Positions 40,228 through 47,570 of a DNA stretch of 52,227 nt are shown here, piece by piece. Numbering within the stretch: the first letter of the stretch is position 1; each line of letters starts with the position of its first letter. Made by a program: the position numbers and the translations under genes. Below the pieces are notes generated by a model. That model had not been told where the DNA came from and did not search any database. It was given only the letters and a program-made list of their open reading frames with translations. Origin of the DNA: a virus; IMG/VR virus record IMGVR_UViG_3300036766_000708, positions 1 to 52,227 of that record; one strand, given 5' to 3'.

Positions 40228-40755
40228 TTAATGAACCTCGACGGGGTGTCCCGCCGGGTGGTACCGCTGTGTCAACTTCAACAACCGTGCCGCGGTGGTG
40301 GATCGGATGTGACTGACGGTGATCGGGTCACACTGCTGGGTACTGGTGTCGATCCCGTGAATGCGACCTTTCTCGTCGATCGCCCACGCGTGGACGGAGA
40401 GATCGAACGTTTCCAGCAACCCTTCCACACCGGACTTGAGCGAAGTCCGTCCGTTCCATCCCGTGATGTGGATCGGCTTCGGCGACCAGGAGGGGTGACA
40501 ACTTCCGAACCGGTAGAAATCGTCCGCGTGTCCACCTTCGTACGGCAGGTCCTCCGTGGGGGCTGGGATACCACCGCGCCAGTGTCCCCCCATCAGCGCC
40601 CGCCCCACGGACAGGACCGCCATACAGTCGCCGCTCAGGACAAACAGGTCGATGTCGCGGGCCTTTTCAAGATTCACTACCGCACCGCCGGCAATGACGC
40701 ACTTGACGTGTGTCGATTCGATCAGTGTGAAGATGGTTTGAAAGGTGGGGTTCAT
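40228..40755 (-). CDS. nucleotidyltransferase-like protein, copy 2, 175 aa
   Basis: VIAGGAVVNLEKARDIDLFVL carries GG (23-24) and D34-x-D36, the same nucleotidyltransferase hallmark as the protein at 37318. The C-terminal region aligns with that paralogue by eye (FDLSVHA and R-S/T-TTA-x-RLLK-x-x-x-RY). Insert around residues 45-75 (HWRGGIPAPTEDLPYEGGHADD) is unique. Lies directly upstream of the RecA-like ATPase. Function unknown. Confidence 0.65.
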   Translation of the reverse strand: MNPTFQTIFTLIESTHVKCVIAGGAVVNLEKARDIDLFVLSGDCMAVLSVGRALMGGHWRGGIPAPTEDLPYEGGHADDFYRFGSCHPSWSPKPIHITGWNGRTSLKSGVEGLLETFDLSVHAWAIDEKGRIHGIDTSTQQCDPITVSHIRSTTAARLLKLTQRYHPAGHPVEVH

Positions 40756-40961
40756 TCAATCCCCGCCTTCCGCAGCAACGCCATCGCTGACTCGACGGAT
40801 GTCAAGATCGCTTCGTCGTTGATCAACCGCTGCCGGAGTACCCGCAGCGCCGACAACGTTTCTTCCGTTGTCGTCAGTGCCGCTCGCTGTGACTCCGCTC
40901 GCTGTTCCAATCCTGCGATCGTGCTCGTCATTCGCTGCCGCAGTGTTGATTCCCGCTCCAT
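40752..40961 (-). CDS. coiled-coil protein overprinted on its neighbour, 69 aa
   Basis: ATG 40961 has a perfect ribosome site (GAGGAG, 7 bases before). The product MERESTLRQRMTSTIAGLEQRAESQRAALTTTEETLSALRVLRQRLINDEAILTSVESAMALLRKAG is a convincing heptad coiled coil. It lies almost entirely inside the 41220 gene, in another frame of the same strand. The neighbour's frame here is low-complexity, so this may be the true coding frame and the neighbour may be shorter or overprinted. Confidence 0.6.
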   Translation of the reverse strand: MERESTLRQRMTSTIAGLEQRAESQRAALTTTEETLSALRVLRQRLINDEAILTSVESAMALLRKAGIE

Positions 40962-41220
40962 TGGTGTGCTCCTCAATCATGCGGACGGTGAACTCGTTCT
41001 TGACCTTGCCCGGTACGATCTCCCAGCGGAGGGTATCGAGCCGGGACGTGACCTGATCGATCGTCCCCTGCGTGACGGTGACGTCGCCGCCGTGCTGTGC
41101 CAGTACCGCGAGGAGGATCAGTCCGGACTTCATGCCGTACTCGATCGCGATCTGGGCATTCCGCCGTGCTTGCCGGTTCGAGATTTTTTTGTGCCGAACG
41201 GGGATAGATGCGTTGTTCAT
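40756..41220 (-). CDS. hypothetical protein with overlapped C-terminus, 154 aa
   Basis: ATG overlaps the TGA of the small membrane gene (TCAT). The first ~85 residues are protein-like: MNNASIPVRHKKISNRQARRNAQIAIEYGMKSGLILLAVLAQHGGDVTVTQGTIDQVTSRL and WEIVPGKVKNEFTVRMIEEH. After that the reading frame turns Gly/Ala/Asp-rich where the coiled-coil gene overlaps. Function unknown; a replication or recombination accessory is likely from context only. Confidence 0.5.
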   Translation of the reverse strand: MNNASIPVRHKKISNRQARRNAQIAIEYGMKSGLILLAVLAQHGGDVTVTQGTIDQVTSRLDTLRWEIVPGKVKNEFTVRMIEEHTNGAGINTAAANDEHDRRIGTASGVTASGTDDNGRNVVGAAGTPAAVDQRRSDLDIRRVSDGVAAEGGD

Positions 41221-41384
41221 CGAAGCTTCCTTGCTTCGTCAATCGCTCCCGCAACGAACGACAGGAACGCGATAATAAACAGCGCCAGGATCGGCGCGAA
41301 CACCCAGTACCAGGAGTGAGGAAAATATCCCAGCAGTTTCGAGACGAGGAGGATGATCGTGACGTAATGCCAGAAAGTCATCAT
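41217..41384 (-). CDS. tiny membrane protein, 55 aa
   Basis: MMTFWHYVTIILLVSKLLGYFPHSWYWVFAPILALFIIAFLSFVAGAIDEARKLR: two hydrophobic stretches, probably one or two membrane helices. AGGAGG lies 8 bases before the ATG at 41384, a strong ribosome site, and the TGA overlaps the next ATG. Too short for most gene finders; the start, ribosome site and coupling support it. Confidence 0.65.
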   Translation of the reverse strand: MMTFWHYVTIILLVSKLLGYFPHSWYWVFAPILALFIIAFLSFVAGAIDEARKLR

Positions 41385-41397
41385 CGGCGTTACCTCC

Positions 41398-42009
41398 TCA
41401 CAGCATCCCGCGATTTCTCGCGTGTTGCATCAACATCGTCCAGTTCTCGTCGATCTCCGCTTGCGTGAACGTCACCAGATGACTCAGAAACATTGGCTCC
41501 ATACCCCCCGGCTTTTTCCGATCCCACTCCCCGTTGACGTGCAGGACCCGCATCAGGAATTTCCGTGTGTCCAGCCATTTCGCGTACCCTTTCATCTGTA
41601 AAAACCAGTGAAGAAACTTGTCCGTGGGCATCCCGTATTCGTCCGTGTACGGGGACGTGTTACCCTTGTAGATCCGACTCGACATCCGCGTGAATTTGTA
41701 TTCCTCGCCCGCGTCGTACGTGGGATTGATGCCATCGGGCGACATCCAGACGCCTTCCGGGGATACCAGTTCTCCCGGCCGGACGGTGGCAAACTTCTCA
41801 GCCAATCCGCGTTCCAGCATGTTCTCGAACACGAGTCCCATTTCGAGCGTCGTTTGATTGAACGGTTTCGATCGATCAAAGCGTTTCGGCTGCAACTGCG
41901 ACATGAAATCGCCGTAGATCGCGGAGAGATGCAGTCCCGGCGCACGGTTGGTCCCGGAGTTCCCCAATCTGGAGATCAAGTCCGGATCGTCGATCCGTTC
42001 GATGATCAT
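41398..42009 (-). CDS. PD-(D/E)XK nuclease, Cas4/YqaJ-like, 203 aa
   Basis: Motifs in order: GLVFENMLERGLAEKF (E62), SPEGVWMSPDGI with Asp 92, EEYKFTRMS with E103-x-K105, then a helical closing segment (FLHWFLQMKGYAKWLDTRKFLMRVLHV). This is the D...E-x-K core of phage recombination exonucleases. ATG 42009 overlaps the TGA of the tiny membrane gene (ATGA), which fixes the start. Likely resects DNA for the Sak4-like ATPase. Confidence 0.8.
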   Translation of the reverse strand: MIIERIDDPDLISRLGNSGTNRAPGLHLSAIYGDFMSQLQPKRFDRSKPFNQTTLEMGLVFENMLERGLAEKFATVRPGELVSPEGVWMSPDGINPTYDAGEEYKFTRMSSRIYKGNTSPYTDEYGMPTDKFLHWFLQMKGYAKWLDTRKFLMRVLHVNGEWDRKKPGGMEPMFLSHLVTFTQAEIDENWTMLMQHARNRGML

Positions 42010-42110
42010 GCGAGGATCACCCACACGATCAGCGAGGTAAACAGGACGAGGAAAATGATCCCGCCGGCCAGTCCGAGGGTGATCGTGATAGTGAGGAGGA
42101 TGTCTTTCAC
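42006..42110 (-). CDS. tiny membrane protein, 34 aa
   Basis: GTG at 42110 overlaps the preceding TGA (GTGA). Peptide ILLTITITLGLAGGIIFL, then VLFTSLIVWVILA: essentially one long or two short membrane helices with no other domain. Coupled to both neighbours. Part of a run of three such genes around the nuclease. Confidence 0.55.
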   Translation of the reverse strand: MKDILLTITITLGLAGGIIFLVLFTSLIVWVILA

Positions 42111-42205
42111 GGGAGTCGCTCGAAATGGAAATCGCGAACGATACTCAGCAAGACCGCGAGTACCAGGACCGCAATCGCGACCATGCACAAGGCGAGTTTG
42201 ATCAT
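42107..42205 (-). CDS. tiny membrane protein, 32 aa
   Basis: ATG overlaps the preceding TGA. MIKLALCMVAIAVLVLAVLLSIV is one membrane helix, followed by a basic-acidic tail (RDFHFERLP) that probably faces the cytoplasm. Role unknown. Confidence 0.55.
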   Translation of the reverse strand: MIKLALCMVAIAVLVLAVLLSIVRDFHFERLP

Positions 42206-42516
42206 CGAAAGCACTCCTCGAACGGCATGTCCGTCGCGTGGACCGATCCGTCTTTCTTGCCGACCGTGTAGAACCCGTGTTCGATCTTCCAGTCGTCCGC
42301 GTTGGCTTTCTGATCGTCGTGCTTCTCGCCACGGAGCTTCCCGTCCCTGCCGAAGCCGATCATCAGTGAGCACGTCGGCTGCACACAGGTCTGCGGGCGA
42401 TCGATCACCACTACCCCGTCTTGCTTGACGACGCCGTGAAAGTGAGCGGACCCATGCCCGCGTCGCGTCTTCGGAAGGAAATCGAGTAACCGTGGTCGAT
42501 ACAACAACGACGCCAT
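42202..42516 (-). CDS. hypothetical protein, 104 aa
   Basis: Beta-rich second half (GVVVIDRPQTCVQPTCSLMIGFGRDGKLRG, GFYTVGKKDGSVHATDMPFEECF) with three Cys; the N-terminus is basic (SLLYRPRLLDFLPKTRRGHGSAHFHGVV). No family recognised. First gene after the gap that follows the SSB candidate; its stop overlaps the tiny membrane gene. Confidence 0.55.
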   Translation of the reverse strand: MASLLYRPRLLDFLPKTRRGHGSAHFHGVVKQDGVVVIDRPQTCVQPTCSLMIGFGRDGKLRGEKHDDQKANADDWKIEHGFYTVGKKDGSVHATDMPFEECFR

Positions 42517-42539
42517 GTGTGTGACTCACTCAGCAAAGG

Positions 42540-42625
42540 AGGGTGACGGTACTCGACGTTTGCACTCAGGGACGCTTATCCCCGCCGGCAAGACTCCATG
42601 CTCGCCAAACCGATCCCGTCACCCT
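42540..42625. other. long-range 10-bp inverted repeat in an intergenic gap
   Basis: AGGGTGACGG (42540-42549) pairs with CCGTCACCCT (42616-42625) across 66 bases. It occupies most of the gap between the SSB candidate and the next leftward gene, so it may form a terminator-like or attenuating RNA arm. No T run seen. Confidence 0.45.
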
Positions 42626-42637
42626 ATTCGTTGTGAA

Positions 42638-43543
42638 CTACGCCGCCGCCGGGAGCGAGACGATCTGCGGTTTCGCCGCCGGGTCGTAGACCACGATGCC
42701 GAGTTCCGCGAGTTCGGACAGGTACGTCTCGTCCGTGCCACGCTTGGCAATGTCGTTGCGGTTGGGTTCATTTCCGGCAAGTGCCGCACGAGACAACAGC
42801 AACGTCAGATTCGACCGCTGCACAGAGTTACCCTTCGCCGCCTTCAGGACGGTTTCGAGGTACTGCGATGTGACCGTGTCGAGATCACCCGCTGCGACCG
42901 CGCCATTGCCTTTTGTTGCACCCGCCGGAGCGGACATCGCCGGAGCTGCCGCTTTCGTGGATGCGGTCGTGGTCGTGGTCGCCGATGCTCCTGTCCCCGC
43001 CTTCTCGTCGAGCAGCTTCACGCACACGAGCGTCGAGGGAGGGAACTTGGATTTCTTCTGACCGGGGCGGGTTCTCGCGTCTTCCCCGAAGTTCCGTTCC
43101 TTGTCGGCGATACGCTTGAAGTGGCCGTAAAGTCCGCTGCCCGCGGTCAGGGCCGACATATCACCCGCCTGGGTGATCGTGGTCGAGACGCCGGAGGTTT
43201 CCAGCACGCTCATGAACGTGCCAAACTTCGAGTCCTTGCGAATCGCGGGCTCGACGATGCCCTCAACCGGCACCAACCCGAAGCCGTCATCGCCGATCGT
43301 GAAGTTGTCGCCGGCCGACGCACCGAGCGAGTACGACTGACTGACGGTACGGTCGTCCGCAGGGCCATCTCCATCAAGCAGGTACCCGATGACCGCGAAG
43401 ATGGGATTCCCCTCTGCGGCGTACCCTTCCGGCGGTTCCTTCGTGAACTTGAATCCGACGATATGGGCGTTGACATTGTCGAAGAGGTTGGTCCCTTCCT
43501 TCATGTCTGCCGACGCGAGTGAGGCGTACTTCTGTTTGCTCAC
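42638..43543 (-). CDS. candidate single-strand DNA-binding protein, 301 aa
   Basis: N-terminal ~165 residues read like an OB-fold-containing phage protein (NVNAHIVGFKFTKEPPEGYAAEGNPIFAVIGYLLDGDG, RKDSKFGTFMSVLETSG, GLYGHFKRIADKERNFGEDARTR). A Thr/Ala linker (~180-205) follows, then a C-terminal helical/winged domain (DTVTSQYLETVLKAAKGNSVQRSNLTLLLSRAA). Two-domain layout and neighbourhood (nuclease, Sak4-like ATPase, helicase) make an SSB plausible. GTG start with AGGAG. Confidence 0.5.
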   Translation of the reverse strand: MSKQKYASLASADMKEGTNLFDNVNAHIVGFKFTKEPPEGYAAEGNPIFAVIGYLLDGDGPADDRTVSQSYSLGASAGDNFTIGDDGFGLVPVEGIVEPAIRKDSKFGTFMSVLETSGVSTTITQAGDMSALTAGSGLYGHFKRIADKERNFGEDARTRPGQKKSKFPPSTLVCVKLLDEKAGTGASATTTTTASTKAAAPAMSAPAGATKGNGAVAAGDLDTVTSQYLETVLKAAKGNSVQRSNLTLLLSRAALAGNEPNRNDIAKRGTDETYLSELAELGIVVYDPAAKPQIVSLPAAA

Positions 43544-43579
43544 GGTAACTCCTGGATAGGTGGTTGACGGGCTGCACGT

Positions 43580-43591
43580 GTGAATCAGTGA
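43580..43591. promoter_or_regulatory. GTGAATCAGTGA motif, copy 2
   Basis: Exact 12-mer, in the 91-base gap upstream of the leftward SSB candidate and 37 bases from its start. Same sequence as at 9395 and (reversed) 22499. Confidence 0.45.
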
Positions 43592-43634
43592 TGTACTAAG
43601 CAGCTTCTATGCCACTTCAGGAGAGTCAGTGATG

Positions 43635-43883
43635 TTAGATGGATTCGCCACGCTGCAATAAGGTCCGGAGTCGTTCGAGTTCGAGGACCGCCCGGACGAC
43701 GGTACCACTGACATCAGCCCCTTCGTGTGTGACGAGCGCGTGTAGCGGAAGGGATTTGAGCGCCTGTTCGACATCGCCCAACCCGCGAGCAATTGCATGG
43801 ATGCGGACCTTGATCATCGGTACCGCCAACAAGCTGATGCGGCTATCGCGGGAATCGAGCGACGGGGATCCGGGTCCGGGCAC
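43635..43883 (-). CDS. hypothetical protein, 82 aa
   Basis: GTG at 43883 has GAGG 8 bases upstream. An internal ATG (residue 23) would give a tidy 60-aa protein but has no obvious ribosome site. The C-terminal 60 residues form an alpha-beta domain (MIKVRIHAIARGLGDVEQALKSLPLHALVTHEGADVSGTVVRAVLELERLRTLLQ). Just downstream of the helicase stop. No family recognised. Confidence 0.55.
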   Translation of the reverse strand: MPGPGSPSLDSRDSRISLLAVPMIKVRIHAIARGLGDVEQALKSLPLHALVTHEGADVSGTVVRAVLELERLRTLLQRGESI

Positions 43884-43892
43884 CGTGTAACC

Positions 43893-43916
43893 TCAGTGTG
43901 AATGATTCACTGATGG
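43893..43916. promoter_or_regulatory. imperfect dyad with GATTCACTGATGG
   Basis: TCAGTG...CACTGA dyad in the 36-base gap between the helicase stop and the next leftward gene. The 13 bases GATTCACTGATGG (43904-43916) also occur at 22504-22516. Confidence 0.45.
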
Positions 43917-43919
43917 GGA

Positions 43920-46364
43920 TTACGCCACGAATTCGAGCGGCGCGGGGATGTGTTCGACGTAGAGGATCGCGTCCTTGAACCAGCGGGGCGCGTGCTTGCT
44001 GAATCGCCGGAGGAACCAGTCAGCGAAATGGTCGTCGACAATGAACGTGTTGTGCGCGCCGAAGCCTTCAGCCACATAAGTAGCAGTCGACGTCTGAAAC
44101 GACGAGATCGGCCCGTCCGGTAGACGTTCTACACGAAGCACTGTCGATACGGACGTGCGTCGAAGATCCTCAAGACGCTCCGACGCCAGGAATTTGTCAA
44201 GTAAACGATTTGGGCGGATTTCACCCAAAAAACGAAGCTGCTCCGTCGCGCCGCCACGAATCGATAAGACGGCGTGTTCAGGACGCGGGAAGGTCGTTCC
44301 GAATCGGTACCCGAGATGCGTTAAATAATCGGCCGCGCGCAACGCCGTATCCGTGACATTCTGTGAAAGAAACACCTGCAAGACGCCGCGGTTGCGTTTA
44401 CCACGTCCAATAGCGAGACAACCTTCACCGTCTGTAAATCCGCTCAACCATCCTTTTTCGTAGGTATCTTCAGTCGTCCAAGGCTCAAGCAGTCTCAACA
44501 TCTTGTCGCCGGGTTGAAGCCGATCCGCCCTCCACCACGCCTGCATACGCGAGTATCCCTGTTCTTTTCGGTGCGCGTGTATCAGCCACGGGTGATTGGG
44601 AGTGCAAATTAGCTCCGCGTCGTTGAGGATCACCCTGACGCGTGGCATGGTACTCACGCGGCTCTTGACGACGGTCGACCATTGCCATTTACGACGGCGC
44701 ACGGATGCACCCACGCCAGGGACACGACTTTGTGAGAAGTGCTGGCCCTCTTCGTCGAACGCGAGTAGTTCAGTGCCTTCGGCGATGTCCGCTGCGGCAA
44801 CCCACCGGAGATCCTTTGTCAAAATACGTGTTTCCGGCGACACGCACTCGCACCAATCGTCAGGACCGCGCATCCCCCGGCCGCACGCCTGGACGAGTTT
44901 CTGCATCGCAAGGTAGCCGGCGTATTCTTTGTCGAGTTCGGCCCGGACCTTGAGAATCGGTCCTCGCATGTCGGGTTGCGGCACCTTCCCGATGATTTGA
45001 AAGCGGCATTGATCGTCAGGGAAGTCGTACCCGGTCACGACAGAGGGCGATACCAACACCCACCCTTCACCGGGGTGTGCCTTGAACCACTGGATCTGTT
45101 CGCGGGTGTTCGACGGATCATGGACAATGAACCGGTCACGGTACTCCGACATGGCCATCAATTCCTTCATGCGTTGGTAACTGACCGTGTGAATGATCCC
45201 GTTCCAGTTGAGCGCCAACCGCGGGCCGAGGATGCGATCGATCCGTTGCAACCACAGGTACTTGGTGGTTTCGTGCATCCGGGCATCGACACGGACGGAC
45301 GGATAGGTATTAACGGAGATCACCGGGCGCTGCGACAACGGGAACCGCGACGGGCATTCCCAGAACAGCACCTTGTCGGGACCGATGCCCAATAGTTGCA
45401 ACGTCTTCGGCGTCATCGTCGCGGACATCAGGAGGATGTGCGGGATCCCCCGGAACAGATGACTCTCCGCGTACTTACTGACCCGCATTGGGGCGAATCG
45501 TGCCCGCATGGGGTCGAGGTCGAGAATCCAGTCCAGCGGGTCGATGTTGGATAGCCGATCCAGGATCCCTTTGATTCGCTTCAGCCGCTTCGTGTCCTTG
45601 ACGCCTTCAATGTCGATGGGCGGATGGAGCGCCCGTGCTTCGAGCTTCCGGTCGAGCGGTGTTCGATGATGGTCCGCCCAATCTTTCCACGCCTGGAGAT
45701 TCGTGTCTTTCAGGAGCTTCGAGCCGATGTACTTCGCATCCTCCCCGGTGACTTCGACCGCGAGGAACGCTTCGAGTTCCTTGTCCGCGTCATGCGCCTC
45801 GTCGAGGATCAGGAGGTCTATCGGTCCCAGTCCTTCCGCGTACTCCTCAGTGGCGAAGTACATGGCGTAGTTTGTCGACACCAGGGCGGCTCGTCGAGCA
45901 TCCCACACCGCACCGTAGTACGCACAATCCGGCCGGATTGCGGGCCGTTCCCGCGCTGGCGCGAAGTCGCAGCGGACTCCTGAATGACACGGACCCTCAT
46001 CGCACCCGATGTCGTGCCGGGAGCGGCGATAACGATCAAGGTGTCCCCCTGGTTCGACCGCGTGGCAAGGATAGTTGCGCGCACCGCGGAGATCAATGAG
46101 TCCAAGTGACTGAAAGTCAGGCGCGAGCTGATCTTGGAGTCCCTTGGTACTTGTCAGATAAACGACACGTTTCACCTCTGGATGGAGTAGGGACACGAGC
46201 ATCCCGGTTGGGGATTTTCCCGATCCGGTCGGCATCGCGAGCGCAGAAAAGCGTTTCGGATTGAGGAGGACTTTGTCGACGGCGATCAGTTGGTCGTCGT
46301 ACCAACTCGTAAATTTAGGAGGGAAGCCGAGTAAGACGGGATCGGGTAAGGGTGTGGATTTCAT
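43920..46364 (-). CDS. DinG-like Fe-S helicase interrupted by an intein, 814 aa
   Basis: SF2 helicase, XPD/DinG type. Walker A PTGSGKS (residues 45-51); Cys at 100, 121, 126, 132 and 147 probably hold a Fe-S cluster; DEAH at 188-191; LLMSATMTP; motif VI QACGRGMR just before residue 500. An intein occupies residues 507-772; joining the exteins gives DDWCE-TFIVDDHFADW, the normal continuation. Extein length about 548. ATG 46364 overlaps the upstream TGA. Likely the replicative or repair helicase of this phage. Confidence 0.9.
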   Translation of the reverse strand: MKSTPLPDPVLLGFPPKFTSWYDDQLIAVDKVLLNPKRFSALAMPTGSGKSPTGMLVSLLHPEVKRVVYLTSTKGLQDQLAPDFQSLGLIDLRGARNYPCHAVEPGGHLDRYRRSRHDIGCDEGPCHSGVRCDFAPARERPAIRPDCAYYGAVWDARRAALVSTNYAMYFATEEYAEGLGPIDLLILDEAHDADKELEAFLAVEVTGEDAKYIGSKLLKDTNLQAWKDWADHHRTPLDRKLEARALHPPIDIEGVKDTKRLKRIKGILDRLSNIDPLDWILDLDPMRARFAPMRVSKYAESHLFRGIPHILLMSATMTPKTLQLLGIGPDKVLFWECPSRFPLSQRPVISVNTYPSVRVDARMHETTKYLWLQRIDRILGPRLALNWNGIIHTVSYQRMKELMAMSEYRDRFIVHDPSNTREQIQWFKAHPGEGWVLVSPSVVTGYDFPDDQCRFQIIGKVPQPDMRGPILKVRAELDKEYAGYLAMQKLVQACGRGMRGPDDWCECVSPETRILTKDLRWVAAADIAEGTELLAFDEEGQHFSQSRVPGVGASVRRRKWQWSTVVKSRVSTMPRVRVILNDAELICTPNHPWLIHAHRKEQGYSRMQAWWRADRLQPGDKMLRLLEPWTTEDTYEKGWLSGFTDGEGCLAIGRGKRNRGVLQVFLSQNVTDTALRAADYLTHLGYRFGTTFPRPEHAVLSIRGGATEQLRFLGEIRPNRLLDKFLASERLEDLRRTSVSTVLRVERLPDGPISSFQTSTATYVAEGFGAHNTFIVDDHFADWFLRRFSKHAPRWFKDAILYVEHIPAPLEFVA
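44049..44846 (-). mobile_element. intein with LAGLIDADG-type homing domain, 266 aa
   Basis: Begins with Cys (CVSPETRILTKDLRWVAAADI, splicing block A) and ends GFGAHN before a Thr +1 residue, the required C...HN-T arrangement. LICTPNHPWLIHA is block B (TxxH-like). A central WLSGFTDGEGCLAI is a LAGLIDADG motif, but only one is clear, so the endonuclease may be single-motif or decayed. Inserted at the end of helicase motif VI, a conserved site. The DNA reads more AT-rich than its flanks, consistent with transfer. Confidence 0.88.
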
Positions 46365-46585
46365 GCGGCGTCCATCACCCATTGTTCCGCGTACGTTTGC
46401 AACGACCGATCCAGCCCACGCCGCCAACACCGCGCGTTGCATGATCGCCGGTACTCGCGGAGCACTTCCCGTGCGTCTTCCTGATCCAGGACCGCAGCGT
46501 CCTCGCGATCTGTCGTTAATGCCCAGCTCTCGACACACTCGACGTACTGTCCGGTCCCGACGTGAAACAGCACCACAGGGATCAT
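46361..46585 (-). CDS. hypothetical protein, 74 aa
   Basis: ATG 46585 overlaps the preceding TGA; the stop overlaps the helicase ATG, so it is translationally linked to the helicase. Peptide MIPVVLFHVGTGQYVECVESWALTTDREDAAVLDQEDAREVLREYRRSCNARCWRRGL is beta then helix with three Cys. No family recognised. Confidence 0.6.
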   Translation of the reverse strand: MIPVVLFHVGTGQYVECVESWALTTDREDAAVLDQEDAREVLREYRRSCNARCWRRGLDRSLQTYAEQWVMDAA

Positions 46586-46740
46586 GGGAGGTACCGTCCG
46601 ACGATCAGCGCCCCGGTGTCGATTCGCCTGTAAATCACCCACACGTACCACTGTCCGTCGACATCCCACACGGTATAAAACGTGTCTTCAATCGTGACGG
46701 CCAATGAAATCGCGTCGTGGTGTTGCGTGTTGGTAATCAC
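46582..46740 (-). CDS. small beta protein, 52 aa
   Basis: GTG at 46740 has GGAAGGA upstream and overlaps the preceding TGA. The product (AISLAVTIEDTFYTVWDVDGQWYVWVIYRRIDTGALIVGRY) is nearly all beta with many aromatics. The start was set by the ribosome site rather than by the longer upstream frame, which lies in the preceding gene. Function unknown. Confidence 0.55.
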   Translation of the reverse strand: MITNTQHHDAISLAVTIEDTFYTVWDVDGQWYVWVIYRRIDTGALIVGRYLP

Positions 46741-46985
46741 CGAGAATCCTTCCCTGGATGTGTGTACTGGTGCTGACTGTTGGGAAAGAGATACAACATG
46801 GTCGATAGTTCCTCCGGGGTCAGTGGCAAATCGGTCGGCAATTCCCCCGACTCCAGAATGAAACACGCCTCGGGTTCCACGTGATAGAGCCGCATGAGTT
46901 CCGGCGCGGACAGGTAGCACACGGTTCCTGAAGCGGACGGGTACAAGCCGGGGCAGACGATGTACTGTTTGCTGACGTCAGGCAC
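46737..46985 (-). CDS. hypothetical protein, 82 aa
   Basis: GTG at 46985 lies just inside the end of the previous gene. The product (VSKQYIVCPGLYPSASGTVCYLSAPELMRLYHVEPEACFIL...) has three Cys and a Pro/Leu-rich helix-like middle. Tightly coupled on both sides. No family recognised. Confidence 0.5.
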   Translation of the reverse strand: MPDVSKQYIVCPGLYPSASGTVCYLSAPELMRLYHVEPEACFILESGELPTDLPLTPEELSTMLYLFPNSQHQYTHPGKDSR

Positions 46986-47238
46986 GAAGCGCCTCGATCG
47001 TCGGGTGGAGTTCGTCAAATCGTTCCTGCTGTTCGTACGCATCGAGTACCGCGTTGGCAATCGCGACGAACTCCAGGGACCACGCGATCACCGTCGCGTC
47101 ATAACTGTACCGAGTACCCCAGACCTGCGTCAGTTCCGCGTGCCGGCCTTGTAAACTCTCCGCCTGTCGTTGGTAGTGATCGCGCTGATCACGAATCGTC
47201 CGGAGTAAGTGATCGCGGGGTGTTTCGAGTGCGGCCAT
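46978..47238 (-). CDS. helical protein, 86 aa
   Basis: ATG overlaps the preceding TAA (TTACAT region). The first half is a coiled-coil-like helix (DHLLRTIRDQRDHYQRQAESLQGRHAELTQV), the second another helix (ATVIAWSLEFVAIANAVLDAYEQQERFDEL). No family recognised. Confidence 0.6.
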   Translation of the reverse strand: MAALETPRDHLLRTIRDQRDHYQRQAESLQGRHAELTQVWGTRYSYDATVIAWSLEFVAIANAVLDAYEQQERFDELHPTIEALRA

Positions 47239-47519
47239 TAGCGGAGATCCTTTTCAATCAGGTTCAGGACATCACGGACCATTTCGACCGCACGTGCTTG
47301 CGCGACTTCCGGTGCAGCGACGTCAGGCAAGTGAAGATCCTCTTCTGTGAATAGCGGATGGAGATGCATGATCCATTGCCCTGGATAGTTGACATGCCCG
47401 CGAGTGACGACGATGCGAACATACCCACCGAGCGAACATTCCCAGGTCCGGGGTTTGGGTACCTTCCCGTCTGTTGTCTTCTCGTCGCGGGCATAATTTG
47501 TCGTGTCGATCCAGTGCAT
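47238..47519 (-). CDS. hypothetical protein, 93 aa
   Basis: ATG 47519 with GGGAG about 13 bases upstream; a longer in-frame start exists at 47552. Product: MHWIDTTNYARDEKTTDGKVPKPRTWECSLGGYVRIVVTRGHVNYPGQWIMHLHPLFTEEDLHL, beta-rich, followed by a helix. Possibly a small metal-binding or nucleotide protein; no family recognised. Confidence 0.55.
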   Translation of the reverse strand: MHWIDTTNYARDEKTTDGKVPKPRTWECSLGGYVRIVVTRGHVNYPGQWIMHLHPLFTEEDLHLPDVAAPEVAQARAVEMVRDVLNLIEKDLR

Positions 47520-47570
47520 GACTACTTTCACTCCCTTACTCAGCCACCTCATGTCGAATCCGCGACTGTA

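Noticed and set aside
39388-41319. A 643-codon rightward frame opposite the Sak4-like and NTase genes
   Set aside because: Antisense of four recognisable or well-coupled leftward genes; no domain visible in it.
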